Shown here piece by piece: positions 1 through 13,000 of a stretch of DNA of 64,000 nucleotides. The stretch's first letter is position 1. Every line of letters starts with the position of its first letter. A program made the translations under genes and the position numbers. The notes under the pieces were generated by a model. That model was not told the origin of the DNA and did not search any database. It saw only the letters and a list, made by a program, of their open reading frames with translations. Origin of the DNA: Sitta carolinensis. Its lineage: Eukaryota; Chordata; Aves; Passeriformes; Sittidae. The stretch is from positions 496,001 through 560,000 of the forward strand of contig JAVUNC010000005.1 in assembly GCA_032173965.1 (NCBI GenBank), written 5' to 3'.

Positions 1-929
1 TTTACAATTTAAAATTTAAAATTTAAAATGAAGAAATCCGCTCATCAAGCTGGCTGGATTATTGAAAATTAATAATCGATAAAATATTCTAAATGTTTTA
101 TTCTAATTCTTATTATTCTCCTTTTATTTCTGTTAATAAAATTTTCTTCAAACCTTTCAAAATTTAAACCTGCTTTGCTCTCCTCCTAATCCTAGCTCCA
201 AAAATAAACCAAAAAAACACAAAAACCTACCACTTAAAATAATATATTAACCACAAAAATCTCAAATTAGCAAACTTAAACCATGACGCAAATTAATATT
301 TCCACCCAGTTTCAAATTAAAACTGCCAGGAATTGGGGAAAATTTTTCCCCCAGAAAAATCTGGGGAAAACAACAAAATTCCAGCTGGATTTTGGCAGCA
401 TAAATAATAAATACATAGTAATAAATCTGAATAAAGCTAAACAATAAATCTGTGGAAAAATAAAACTGGGCTGAGTGTAAGTCAGGCATGGAATTGCATC
501 CCAGCTTTCCAGAAGCAGATGGATAAAGGGAGAAAATTCCAATTTTTCCTCATGTTTGGTTGTTTGTTTTTTTTTTTTCAGTACCTTGGATTTACAGCCC
601 TGGATTCACAGGGAGTAGCAAAGGGGGGAAAAAAAAAAGCAGGAAGAGCAAATCCCAAATCCCAGCAGGAATGGATGTGCTGTTGGGCTTAAACATGCTG
701 GAAAAAATCCAAAATATAAAAATCTATCCCAAGGAAAAACCCTCCAGAAATAATCCCCAGCTCCTGGTGTTCATCCTCAGGTGAAGAAAAAAAAAAAAAA
801 GAAAATAAAAGTTTGAAGGCAACAAAGCAACAAAATGAACATTTAAAGCAGGGAAATCCATCCCATTTTGCATTAGTTGTGGATCATGGCATGGAAAATT
901 TCAATTTTCTCCCAGAATAAAACACTCAC
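1..929. other. AT-rich, no gene seen
   Basis: Mostly AT-rich single-copy-looking DNA, presumed TASOR2 intron. It contains only short A and T runs (570-583, 787-800). The next TASOR2 exon expected after 930 was looked for here and not found. Confidence 0.5.
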
Positions 930-1033
930 CAAATCCTTTTCCTTCAGCTTTTCCAGCAGCTGATCCATTCGGGATTGATCCTTCTTGGATATTTCCACCT
1001 CGTAGAGACTGGAGCGAACACCCTGGGAGCAGA
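930..1033 (-). CDS. TASOR2: TASOR2 internal exon, SLYEV segment
   Basis: The exon is 104 bp, bounded by CCCCCAG at 1034-1040 and a GTGAGT donor at 929. It encodes CSQGVRSSLYEVEISKKDQ followed by SRMDQLLEKLKEKDL. The first two bases complete a valine codon begun in the upstream exon, and the exon ends on a codon boundary. The SLYEVE and LLxKL landmarks are those of the TASOR family just before the LVKPL/GYLFLL segment. That next segment was not found in 1-929, so the following exon should lie beyond the window. Confidence 0.85.
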
Positions 1034-4000
1034 CTGGGGGAAAAATAAAATATTTGGGTGTTTTTTTATAGGAATTGTGTCCCAGAAGGATGAGGCTGGA
1101 ATGGGTGGAAGCACTGGCAATGGGGAGGTTTCACAGCCACCTTCATTCCCAGGGGAGTTCTTTTTCCCAAATGCAGCTTTGGCAGCTTTTTCCTCAAGTC
1201 TGACATCCATGACGTGGTTGATGTCCAGGTTGGGAGGTCTGGGGGGGAAAAATCCAAAATTTCAGGATCAAGGAGAGTTCTGGGGGTAAGCTCCAAAATT
1301 TCAGGATTAAAGAGAGTTCTGGGGGTAAAGCTCCAAAATTTCAGGATTAAGGAGAAGGGGGTAAAGCTCCAAAATTTCAGGATCAAGGAGAGTTCTGGGG
1401 TAAAGCTCCAAAATTTCAGGATTAAGGAGAGTTCTGGGGTTAAAGCTCCAAAATTTCAGGATTAAGGAGAGTTCTGGGGTAAAGCTCCAAAATTTCAGGA
1501 TTCAAGGAGAGTTCTGGGGTTAAAGCTCCAAAATTTCAGGATTAAGGAGAGTTCTGGGGTAAAGCTCCAAAATTTCAGGAGTAAGGAGGGGAAGGGGGGG
1601 AATAGGGGAGAGAAAAGTGGGGGGTGAGAAAAAAATGGGGGAGAGAAAAAGGGGGAGAGAAAAAGGGGGAGAGAAAAAGGGGGAGAGAAAAAGGAGAGAA
1701 AAGGGGGGAGAAAAGGGGAGAGAAAAAAAAGGGGGAGAGAAAAAGGGGGAGAGAAAAAGGGGGAGAGAAAAAGGGGGAGAGAAAAAGGGGGAGAGAAAAA
1801 GGGGGAGAAAGGGGGAGAAAAAGGGGGAGAAGAAGGGGGAGAAGAAGGGGGAGAAGAAGGGGGAGAAGAAGGGGGAGAAGAAGGGGGAGAAGAAGGGAAA
1901 AAAAGGGATAAGGGGAGAAAAGGGGGGAGAAAAGGGGAAAAAAGAGGGATAAAAAGGGGAAGAAAAGGGGAGAAGAAGGGGGAGAAAAGGGGAAAGGAAA
2001 AAAGGGATAAATGGGGAGAAGAAGGGGGAGAAAGGGGAAAAAAAGGATAAAAAGGGGGAAAAAAGGGGGAGAAGAAGGGGGAAAAGAAGGATAAAAAGGG
2101 GGAAAAAGGGGAAAAGAAGGGGGGGAAGAAGGGATAAAAAGGGGGAAAAAAGGGGAGAAGAAGGGGGGAAAGAAGGGATAAAAAGGGGGAAGGGGAAAAG
2201 AAGGGGGAAAGAAGGGAAAAAGGGGGGAAAAGGGGAAAAAAGGGGGAAGGATAAAAGGGGGGAAAAGGGGAAAGAAGGGGGGAAGAAGGGATAAAAAGGG
2301 GGAAAAAGGGGAAAGAAGGGGGGGAAAGAAGGGATAAAAAGGGGGGAAAAGGGGAAAAGAAGGGGGAAAGAAGGGATAAAAAGGGGGGAAAAGGGGAAAA
2401 GAAGGGGGGAAAGAAGGGATAAAAAGGGGGGAAAAGGGGAAAAGAAGGGGGGAAAGAAGGGATAAAAAGGGGGGAAAAGGGGAAAAGAAGGGGGGAAAGA
2501 AGGGATAAAAAGGGGGGAAAAGGGGAAAAGAAGGGGGAAAGAAGGGATAAAAAGGGGGGAAAAAGGGGAAAAGAAGGGGGGAAAGAAGGGATAAAAAGGG
2601 GGGAAAAGGGGAAAAGAAGGGGGGAAAGAAGGGATAAAAAGGGGGGAAAAGGGGAAAAGAAGGGGGAAAGAAGGGATAAAAGGGGGGAAAAAGGGGAAAA
2701 GAAGGGGGGAAAGAAGGGATAAAAAGGGGGAAAAGGGGAAAAGAAGGGGGGAAAGAAGGGATAAAAAGGGGGGAAAAGGGGAAAAGAAGGGGGGAAAGAA
2801 GGGATAAAAAGGGGGGAAAAGGGGAAAAGAAGGGGGGAAAGAAGGGATAAAAAGGGGGGAAAAGGGGAAAAGAAGGGGGAAAGAAGGGATAAAAAGGGGG
2901 GAAAAGGGGAAAAGAAGGGGGGAAAGAAGGGATAAAAAGGGGGGAAAAGGGGAAAAGAAGGGGGGAAAGAAGGGATAAAAAAGGGGGGAAAAGGGGAAAA
3001 GAAAGGGGGAAAGAAGGGATAAAAAGGGGGGAAAAGGGGAAAAGAAGGGGGAAAGAAGGGATAAAAAGGGGGGAAAAGGGGAAAAGAAGGGGGGAAAGAA
3101 GGGATAAAAAGGAGGGGAAAAGGGGAAAAGAAGGGGGAAAGAAGGGATAAAAAGGGGGGAAAAAGGGGAAAGAAGGGGGGAAAAGAAGGGATAAAAAGGG
3201 GGGAAAAGGGGAAAAGAAGGGGGGAAAGAAGGGATAAAAAGGGGGGAAAAGGGGAGAAAGAAGGGGGAAAGAAGGGATAAAAAGGGGGGAAAAGGGGAAA
3301 AGAAGGGGGGAAAGAAGGGATAAAAAGCGGGGGAAAGGAAAAGGGGAAAAGAAAGGGGGAAAAGAAGGGATAAAAAGGGGGGGGAAAAGGGGAGGGAAAG
3401 AAGAAGGGGGAAAGAAGGGGGATAAAAAAGGGGGGAAAAGGGGGAAAAGAAGGGGAGAAGAAGGGGGGGAAAGGGATAAAAAGGGATTAAAAAGGATAAA
3501 AAGGGCTGAAAAGGGCCGTGTGTGACTCACAGGCGGGCGGGCAGCGCGGCGCCGCGCCGGGCGCGCAGGGCGATGGCGCCCAGGGGCCGCCCCCCGACCA
3601 GAGCTGGCCCCGCCAGGGCAGGAACGGGGCTGGGGAAAGGGGAGAGCACGGGTGAAGCCCAGCCGGCCCCAAAATCACAACCCCGACCCCAAAAACTGCA
3701 GCCCCAAAGGGGAAATCCCCGAAAGAACAGCCTGAAAATCCCAGTCCGAACGCGAAACTCGCAACGCAAAAAATCACAATACGAATGTGAAAACTGCAAC
3801 CCCAACCTAAAAACCCCAAACCCACAACCCAAAACCCCAAACACAACCCCAAAAACTGCAGCCCCAAAGGGGAAATCCCCGAAAGAACAGCCTGAAAATC
3901 CCAGTCCAAACGTGAAACTCGCAGCCCCAAAAATCACAATACGAATGTAAAAACTGCAACCCAAAAACCTCCAAACCCACAACCCAAAAACTCCAAACCC

Positions 4001-7000
4001 ACACCCCAAAACCACAACCCCAGCCCAAAAACCCCAAACCCGCAAACCCCCAACCCAAAGGCAAAACCCCCAAAACCCACAACCCCAACCCCAAAAACCC
4101 AACCCCCAACCCCAAAAACCACAACCCAAACCCCAAAATTACAACCTAAACCTAAAATCCACAACCCAAAACCACCAACCCAAAAATCCAAAATCACAAC
4201 CCAACCCTAAAAACACAACCTCAACCCCAAAAGCCACAACCCAAACCCTAAAATCCACAACCTCAACCCCAAACCCCACAACCAAACCCCAACCAAAGCC
4301 AAAAACACAACCAAACCCAAAAATCACAACCCCAACCCCAAAAAACACAACCCAAACCCAAAAATCACAACCCAAACCCCAAAATCCCAAACCCCAAAAA
4401 CCACAACCTCAACCCCAAACCCACAACCAAAGCCAAAAATCACAACCCAAACCCCCAAAATCACAACCCCAACCCAAAAACCATAACTCCAACCCCAAAA
4501 ACCATAACCCCAACCCCAAAAAACACAACCCAAACCCCCCAAAATCACAACCCAAACCCAAAACCCACAACCTCAACCCCAAACCCCACAACCAAACCCC
4601 AACCCAAAGCCAAAAACCAACCCAAACCCAAACCCAAAAACCCCAAAATCACAACCCCAACCCCAAAAACCATAACCCCAACCCAAAAAACACAACCCCA
4701 AACCCCCAAAATCACAACCCAAACCCTAAAAACCACAACCTCAACCCCAAACCCAAAAACCCAAACCCCAACCCAAACCCCAAAATCACAACCCAAACCC
4801 TAAAATCCACAACCTCAACCCCAAAAAACCACAACCCAAACCCTAAAATCCACAACCTCAACCCCAAAAATCCCAAAATCACAACCCAAACCCTAAAAAC
4901 CACAACCCCAAACCCAAAAACTCCAACCCCCAAAACCACAACCCAAAAATCCCAAAATCACAACCCAAACCCTAAAAACCACAACCTCAACCCCAAACCC
5001 CACAACCAAACCCCAACCCCAAAGCCAAAAACCACAACCCAAACCCCAAACCCCCAAACTCACAACCCCCAAAGCCAAAAACCAAACCCCAACCCAAAAA
5101 ACACAACCCCAAACCCCCAAAATCACAACCCAAACCCTAAAAAACCCAACCTCAACCCCAAACCCAAAACCCCAAACCCCCAAACCTCCAAAATCACAAC
5201 CCCAAACCCCACAAAAACCACAACCCCAAACCCAAAAACCCAAAAACCCCAAACCCCCAACCCCAAAACCCAAACCCCCAAAATCACAACCCCAAACCCA
5301 AAAACCACAACCCCAAACCCCAAAAAACACAACCCCAAACCCCCAAAATCACAACCCAACCCCAAAATCACAACCCCAACCCCAAAACCCCAACCCCAAA
5401 CCCCAAACCCCCAAACCCCAAAACCACCAGCTCTTGCCTTGGTAATTTCGCTCCACTCTGGGGAAAAGAGAAAGGAAAAACATCAAATGTTTGGGATGGG
5501 AAAAGGAATAAAAGGAAAATCAATTTATTTATTTGAATAAAAATAAAAGGGGTATTTGGGATCGGGAACAGGGCTCAGGGATATTTGGGATCAGTGCCGA
5601 GGGGTATTTGGATCAGGATCAGTGCCCAGGGGTATTTTGGGATCAGTGCCCAGGGGTATTTGGATCAAAATCAGTGCCCAGGGGTATTTGGGATCAGTGC
5701 CCAGGGGTATTTGGGATCAGTGCCCAGGGGTATTTGGGATCAGTGCCCAGGGGTATTTGGGATCAGGATCAGTGCCCAGGGGTATTTGGGATCAGGATCA
5801 GTGCCCAGGGGTATTTGGGATCAGTGCCCAGGGGTATTTGGGATCAAAATCAGTGCCCAGGGGTATTTGGGATCAGTGCCCAGGGGTATTTGGGATCAGA
5901 GCCCAGGGGTATTTGGGATCAGTGCCCAGGGGTATTTGGGATCAGGTCAGTGCCCAGGGGTATTTGGGATCAGAGCCCAGGGGTATTTGGGATCAGGGCC
6001 CAGGGGTATTTGGGATCAGGGTCAGTGCCCAGGGGTTTGATCAGTATGCAGGGTATTTGGGATCAGTGCCCAGGGGTATTTGGGATCAGTGCCCAGGGGT
6101 ATTTTGGGATCAGGATCAGTGCCCAGGGGTATTTGGGATCAGATGCCCAGGGGTATTTGGTCGGATCAGGCCCAGGGGTATTTGGGATCAGGGATCAGTG
6201 CCCAGGGGTTTTGGGATCAGGATCAGTGCCAGGGGTATTTGGGATCAGGATCAGTGCCCAGGGGTTGATCAGGTAGGTTTTGGGATCAGGTATCAGTGCC
6301 AGGGGTATTTGGGATCAGGTATCAGGGTTGCCAGGGTAGTTTTGGGATCAGTGCCCAGGGTGTTTGGGATCAGGGTCAGTTCCCAGGGGTGTTTGGATCG
6401 TCAGTTCCCAGGGGTGTTTGGGATCAGTCTTCCCAGGGGTGTTTGGGATCAGGGTCAGTTCCCAGGGGTGTTTGGGATCAGGGTCCAGGGTTTTGGGTCT
6501 GCCCAGTGCTTTACCGGGCGGGTCTGTCCCTCGGTTCCCGGGGCCGTTCCCGCTGTTCCCGGGGCCGTTCCCGCTGTTCCCGGGGCCGTTCCCGCTGTTC
6601 CGGGGCCGTTCCCGCTGTCCCGGGGCCGTTCCCGCTGTCCCGATCCCGCTGTTCCCGGGGCCGTTCCCGGTGTCCGTTCCGGTGTCCGTTCCCGGTGTCC
6701 CGTTCCGCTGTTCCCGGGGCCGTTCCCGGTGTTCCGGTGTCCGATCCGGTGTTCCCGGTGTTCCGTGTCCGATCCCGCTGCAGGGACTGACCGACTGGGG
6801 GCGCTCGGCAGCGCTGCCCCCCTGCACCTCGGACACCCGAACACTGGAATGGGATTGGGAATGGGACTGGGAATGGGGAATGGGATTGGGAGAATGGGGA
6901 ATGGGATTGGGAATGGGAATGGGATTGGGAATGGGATTGGGATGGGGAATGGGATTGGGAATGGGAATGGGGAATGGGATTGGGAATGGGAATGGGGAAT

Positions 7001-10000
7001 TGGGAATGGGAAATTTTGGAAACCCAAAATTCCTGAAAATTTGGAATCTGGTTTTAAATCCCAGCAGAATTCTGGGAAGCAAGATCTCCTTAAATGCAAA
7101 AATTCCATTTTTAGGAATTTTGGGTTTGGAATCAACTCCAGAAAAGGGAAAAAAATTCCTTGAAATTCCCAAAATTCCCCCAAAAATTCCCAAAAATCCC
7201 CCCCAAAAGTGATTTTTACCTTGCTCAATTTACAAATGAGAAAATATCCGGATTTCCCCTGCAGGCAGGAATATTTGGAAATAAAAAACCCTGGAAAAGA
7301 GAGAACATGGAAATTATTCCCTAAAAATAATTGGGAAAAAGGGAATTTTTGGAGAAATATTTCTCGAAAAATGAGAAATATTCCCCCAAAAAAAGAGAAA
7401 ATATTCCTAGGATATGAGGAGAGGGGGAAAAAAAAAAGTGAATTTTCCATGGATTTTTGCAGAATAAATCAAATTTTCCACAGATTTTTGGAGGAAAAAA
7501 GTGAATTTTCCATGGATTTTTTTGAGGAAAAAAAAAGCTGAATTTTCTATGGATTTTTGGAGGAAAAAAGCTGAATTTTCCATGGATTTTTTGCAGGAAA
7601 AATGTGAATTTTCCACAAATTTTTGTAGGAAAAAAATCGAATTTCCCACAGATTTTTGCAGGAAAAAAAAAGCAAATTTCCTACAGATTTTTAACAGAAA
7701 AAAAATGGGAATTTTCCATGGAATTTTGGAGGGAAAAAAGTGAATTTTCAATGGATTTTTGCAGGAAAAAAAGTCGAATTTCCCACAGAATTTTGCAGAA
7801 AAAAATCCCAATTTTTGGGTCATAAATCCAGCAGAGGAATTCCAAAGGCTCCAGAAATTTGGGAATCACAAAGGGTCCAGAAATTTGGGAATCCTGAAAG
7901 CTCTAGAGGAACTTGGGAATCCCAAAGGCTCCAGGAAATTGGGAATTCCAAAGGCTCCAGGAAATTGGGAATTCTAAAAACTCCAGGACTTTGGGAATCC
8001 CAAAGCCTCCAGGAAATTTGGAATCCCAAAGGCTCCAGAGGAATTTGGGAATCCCAAAGCCTCCAGGAAACTGGGAATCCCAAAAACTCCAGGAAATCTG
8101 GGAATTCTAAGAGCTCCAGGAATTCCAAGCTGCAGGGATTTTTCTTTCCTTGCTGGGAGGAGAAAAGGAGAAAAAACTTGGGAATTGCCCGAGGGCTCTG
8201 AGACTCCCAGGGCTCAGCATTCCCAAAAATCCCAGTTTCTCCCCAAAATTCCCAAATCCCACCTTGCTGGAAGAGCTGGATCTGCAGCAGGCTGAGCTGG
8301 AGGGCTGGGATCCTTGGAATGCAGGGAAAAACCTGGGGAAAAACGGGAAAAATGGGAATTGGGAATTGGCACAGCATAGTGGGAAAAATGGGAAAAATGG
8401 GAAAATGAAATCTGGGAATTGTCAGCACTGTGGAAAAAATGGGAAAAAGGAATTTGGGGATTGTCATAGAACTGTGGGAAAAATGGGAAAATTGGAAAAA
8501 TGAAATCTGGGAATTGTCAGCATTGTGGGAAATCAGGGAAAATGGGAATTGGCACAGAACTGTGGGAAAATGGGAAAATTGGAATTTGGGAATTGTCAGC
8601 ACTGTGAGAAAACAGGGAAAAATGGGAAAATGAAATCTGGGAATTGTCAGCACTGTGGGGAAGGAGCCCTGCTGGAGCTGGGATCCTTGGAATTCAGGGA
8701 AAAAACAGGGAAAAATCAAATCTGGGAATTGTCCCCTGAAATCTGGGAATTGTCCCTTGGAAATCATGGAATTTTAAATCCCAGCTCAGCTCAAACATAA
8801 ACTTCCTTCTTATTTTTTTTCCGTGGGGGAAAACTGGGAATGAGAGACTTGGGAATGGCACTGGATCCATGGGGAAATTCTGGGAATGAGAAACCTGGGA
8901 ATGGGGCTGGATCCATGGGGAAAAACTTGGGAATGGGATCAGCCAGCACGGATGGGGATCATCCCTGCCCTGAAATCCTTGGGAATTCCCACCTGCTCCT
9001 GAGAATTCCCAGAATTCCAGAGGCACCTGCAGCTCCCAATCCCAGGAATTCTGAGTTTTCCCTCCTTGCAGGGCAGAAATCCACCCCCAAACATGGAATT
9101 CCTTGGAATTCTGCTTCCTCCTCTTATTTTTCCTGGATGGAATCATTTTGGTTGGAAAACTTTCCAGGATGGAATCCAAGCATTCCCAGAATTGCCAAGG
9201 AATTATCCCAAGGGTCACATCCACAGGGAATTCCCTCCAGGAATGGGGATCCTATTCCTCCTTTTCCAGGAGAAATTTTTCCCAAAATTCCAACCCAAAC
9301 CTCCCCTGGCTCAGATGAGGCCAGGGAATTCCCAAATCCAGGATTTTCCTTTGGCTCCTCCCTTTTTTTTTTTGGGATCCCTGGATGGATTCAGCAAGGA
9401 AATTTTTTTTTCCAAGGAAATTTTCCCAGCCCAGGAGGAAAACTCCAGGCTCTGGAATTGGAAAATTTCCTTTTTTTTTTAACCTTAAACTTTGAGCTGA
9501 GCTCACTGCAGACGTTTGGATGTCGGCAAATCCACAAAATTCCACAATCCAGGAATTTTCCTGGCTCCATCCCAAGGCTGGAGGGAGCTGGAATATTGGG
9601 AATCAGCAGCAGGATCAAATCCCAGTGTGGATTTACACCAAACATTTGGGATAAATCCAGGTTTTTCCTCCTGACTTTATCCCAAAAATCAGTTTGTGTT
9701 CTTCCAGAGGTTCCTCAGGATCATCTTTCCCAAATTTCTTGGAGTCCAGTTCTTCCCATCCTACACCAAATATCTGGGATAAATCCAGCAGTTTTTTCTC
9801 CTGACTTTATCCCAAAAATCAAAGAGGTTCCTTGGGATTATCTTTCCCAAATTTTTTTGCGTCAATTCTTCCCATCCTACACCAAAAATTTGGGATAAAT
9901 CCAGTTTTTTTTCTCCTGGCTTTATCCCAAAAACCAATTTCTGTTCTCCCAGACCTTCCTTGGGATCGTCCTTCCCAAATTCCCAATTTTTCCCATCCCA

Positions 10001-13000
10001 ATTCCCTTCTTTCCCTGGGGGATATCCCAGAAAAATCCAGATTTTCCCTTTGGCTGATCCAGAGATTTTTTTTTTTTTTCCCTCCTGCTCCCATTCCTGG
10101 CAGCTCTTTGCTGGGAACATCTCCCACAGCAGAAATTCCAAGAAAAATGGGATATTAGGGAAAACTCCCCGCTAAAAAAGGCTCAGAGGAGGGATTTAAA
10201 AGCTGGAAGTGACCCTTGGAAAAGTTGGGAATGCTTGGATCCCGACAGGAGGGAGTTTTTCCAACTCTGGAATTCCATTTTTCCCAGTTTTTTCCTGCCT
10301 CTTTTTCCCACCTCACAAAAAGCAGGGAATTATTTGAAGCCTGGATTGGCTGAACCTGCCAAGGTGAGGGGGATTTTCCAGGTTTTTTTTTTTTCCAGGG
10401 AAATGTTGGGAATGGGATGGATTGGGAGGAGAACAAAACCTCTGGAATGTGATGGAAGCAGCCACGTGTAGGAAAAATAGGGAATAAAAAATAATCCACA
10501 AAGGCCAAGATTCCACCTTTTCCTCTGGAAATTCAGGTTTCATTTCCAGCCAAATGAATCCTTAAATTTGGGAATTCCATCCAGGTTTGGCTGGGATAAT
10601 TCCTTTTTCCTTGGGTTTAACTCCAGGTGGGTGATCCTAAGGAAATCAGGGTTGGATTTTCAATTCCCTTTGGGATCCAAAATCCTGGGAATGACGATGT
10701 GGAGGCTGCAGGGGGATTTGGGATTTTAAAAATTTGGAATTTTTTTTTTTGGGTGCTGCAGGGAATTCCTGGCATCTTTTCAGAGAGCTGCACTCTGATC
10801 TCAAAATCCAAATCCCTCGGGATGAGCAGGGAATTTTAGGGAATTTTAGGGAATTTTATCAGAAGGGAATGAAAAGAATAAAAAAAAAAAACCAACAAAA
10901 AAACCCCAAACCTGTTTGTGCCATCAGCAAATCCCAATTCCCAACAAAAGAATTCCAAGGGAATTTCCAGGAGGGGAAAAGCTGGAAAAATCCAGCCTGG
11001 TAGGAGAAATGATGGAGCTGATGTGGCTGCAGCAGCAGATGGGAAAATTATGGGGAAAAATCTCCTTGGGAGGCTCAGGCTGGAGGGAAAAGTCAGGAAA
11101 AAACATTCTGGGAGAGAAGTTGGAGGGAAAATTAAAGGGAAAAAAATCTGGGAAAGGCAGGGTGGAGGAGAAGCTGGAGGAAAAAAATAAGGGGAAAATT
11201 CTGGGAGAGAAATTGGAGGGAAAATTAAAGGGAAAAAAAATCTGGGAAAGTCAGGGTGGAGGAGAAAGTGGAGGAAAAAAATAAGGGAAAAATTCTGGGA
11301 GAGAAATTGGAGGGAAAATTAAAGGGAAAAAAAATCTGGGAAAGTCAGGGTGGGTGAGAAATTAAGGAAAAAATAAGTGGAAAAAACTGGGAGAGAAATG
11401 AGGAAAAATTAAGGAAAAAAATCTGGGAGGGTCAGGCTGAGTGAGAAATTGGAGGAAAAAATAAGGAAAAATAAACTGGGAAAGTCAGGCTGGAGGAAAA
11501 AAATTCTGGGAGAGAAATTGGAGGGAAAATTAAAGGGAAAAAAAACCTGGGAAAGTCAAGCTGGAGGAAAAATTAAGGGGGAAAAAAAAACTGGGTGAGA
11601 AAATGGAAGAAAAATTAAGGAAAAAAAAACCTTGGGAAAGTCAGGGTGGAGGAGAAACTGGAGGAAAAAAATAAGGAAAAATAAACTCTGGGAAAGTCAG
11701 GGTGGAGGAGAAACTGGAGGAAAAAAATAAGGGAAAAATTCTGGGAGAGAAATTGGAGGGAAAATTAAGGGGAAAAAAACTGGGAGAGCCACCAGCACTG
11801 GAATTTTGGCACTTGGACAACCAGGAAAAAAAAAACCAAGCAATATTTTGTTTGTGGAATTGGCCACTTCAGTGATTTTCCAAGTGTTAGGAACAAACTC
11901 CCTGAGGCAGAGAAATTCCCTTGGGGAAAAAACAAAAATCCAAATAAATCCTTGTAAATAAATCCCCTATGGATCCTCTGCCTGGGCAAAGCACAGCCTG
12001 AAAATTCCCAAGAAAACCAAGCACTCAAATCCAAGGATTGCCTCAGAATTAGTGGGATCTCATCATAAAAATAAATAAATCAGATTGGGCAAAAATCAGA
12101 TTTATTCCTCAAAAAAAAAAAATTCAACATTTCACTTTCTGGTCTTAAAGGGATTTTAGGAAAAAAACAAGGAATTGGTCACTGAGGGAAGTGGCAGCTC
12201 CAAGGTGGGATTTGAAGGAATACTGAGGGTGGAAATCCAAGGTGGGATTTTATGGAATATTGAGGGTTTTAATCCAAGGTGGGATTTGAAGGAATACTGA
12301 GGGTGGAAATCCAAGGTGGGATTTGAAGGAATATTGAGGGTTTAATCCAAGGTGGGATTTGAAGGAATACTGAGGGTGAAAATCCAAGGTGGGATTTGAA
12401 GGAATATTGAGGGTGAAAGGTGGGATTTTATGGAATATTAAGGGTTTTAATCCAAAGTGGGATTTGAAGGAATATTCAGGGTAAAAGAATCCAAAGTGGG
12501 ATTTGAAGGAATATTGAGGGTGAAAATCCAAGGTGGGATTTGAAGGAATACTGAGGGTAAAAGGTGGGATTTGAAGGAATATTAAGGGTTTTAATCCAAG
12601 GTGGGATTTGAAGGAATACTGAGGGTAAAAGGTGGGATTTGAAGGAATATTAAGGGTTTAATCCAAGGTGGGATTTGAAGGAATATTGAGGGTAAAAAAA
12701 TCCAAGGTGGGATTTGAAGGAATACTGAGGGTGAAAATCCAAAGTGGGATTTGAAGGAATATTCAGGGTAAAAGAATCCAAAGTGGGATTTGAAGGAATA
12801 TTGAGGGTAAAAGGTGGGATTTTATGGAATAGTAAGGGTTTTAATCCAAGGTGGGATTTGAAGGAATATTGAGGGTGAAAATCCAAGGTGGGATTTGAAG
12901 GAATACTGAGGGTGAAAAAATCCAAGGTGGGATTTGAAGGAATACTAAGGGTGAAAAAATCCAAGGTGGGATTTGAAGGAATATTGAGGGTAAAAGGTGG

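Noticed and set aside
1575..3530. 651-codon minus-strand open frame
   Set aside because: It only reads Pro/Phe/Leu/Ser through the homopurine array; no start context, domain or non-repeat sequence.
3780..5428. Interstitial telomere-like repeat (CCCTAA or CCCCAAAA)
   Set aside because: CCCTAA occurs only as scattered words within degenerate A/C repeats; no tandem run of the vertebrate hexamer.
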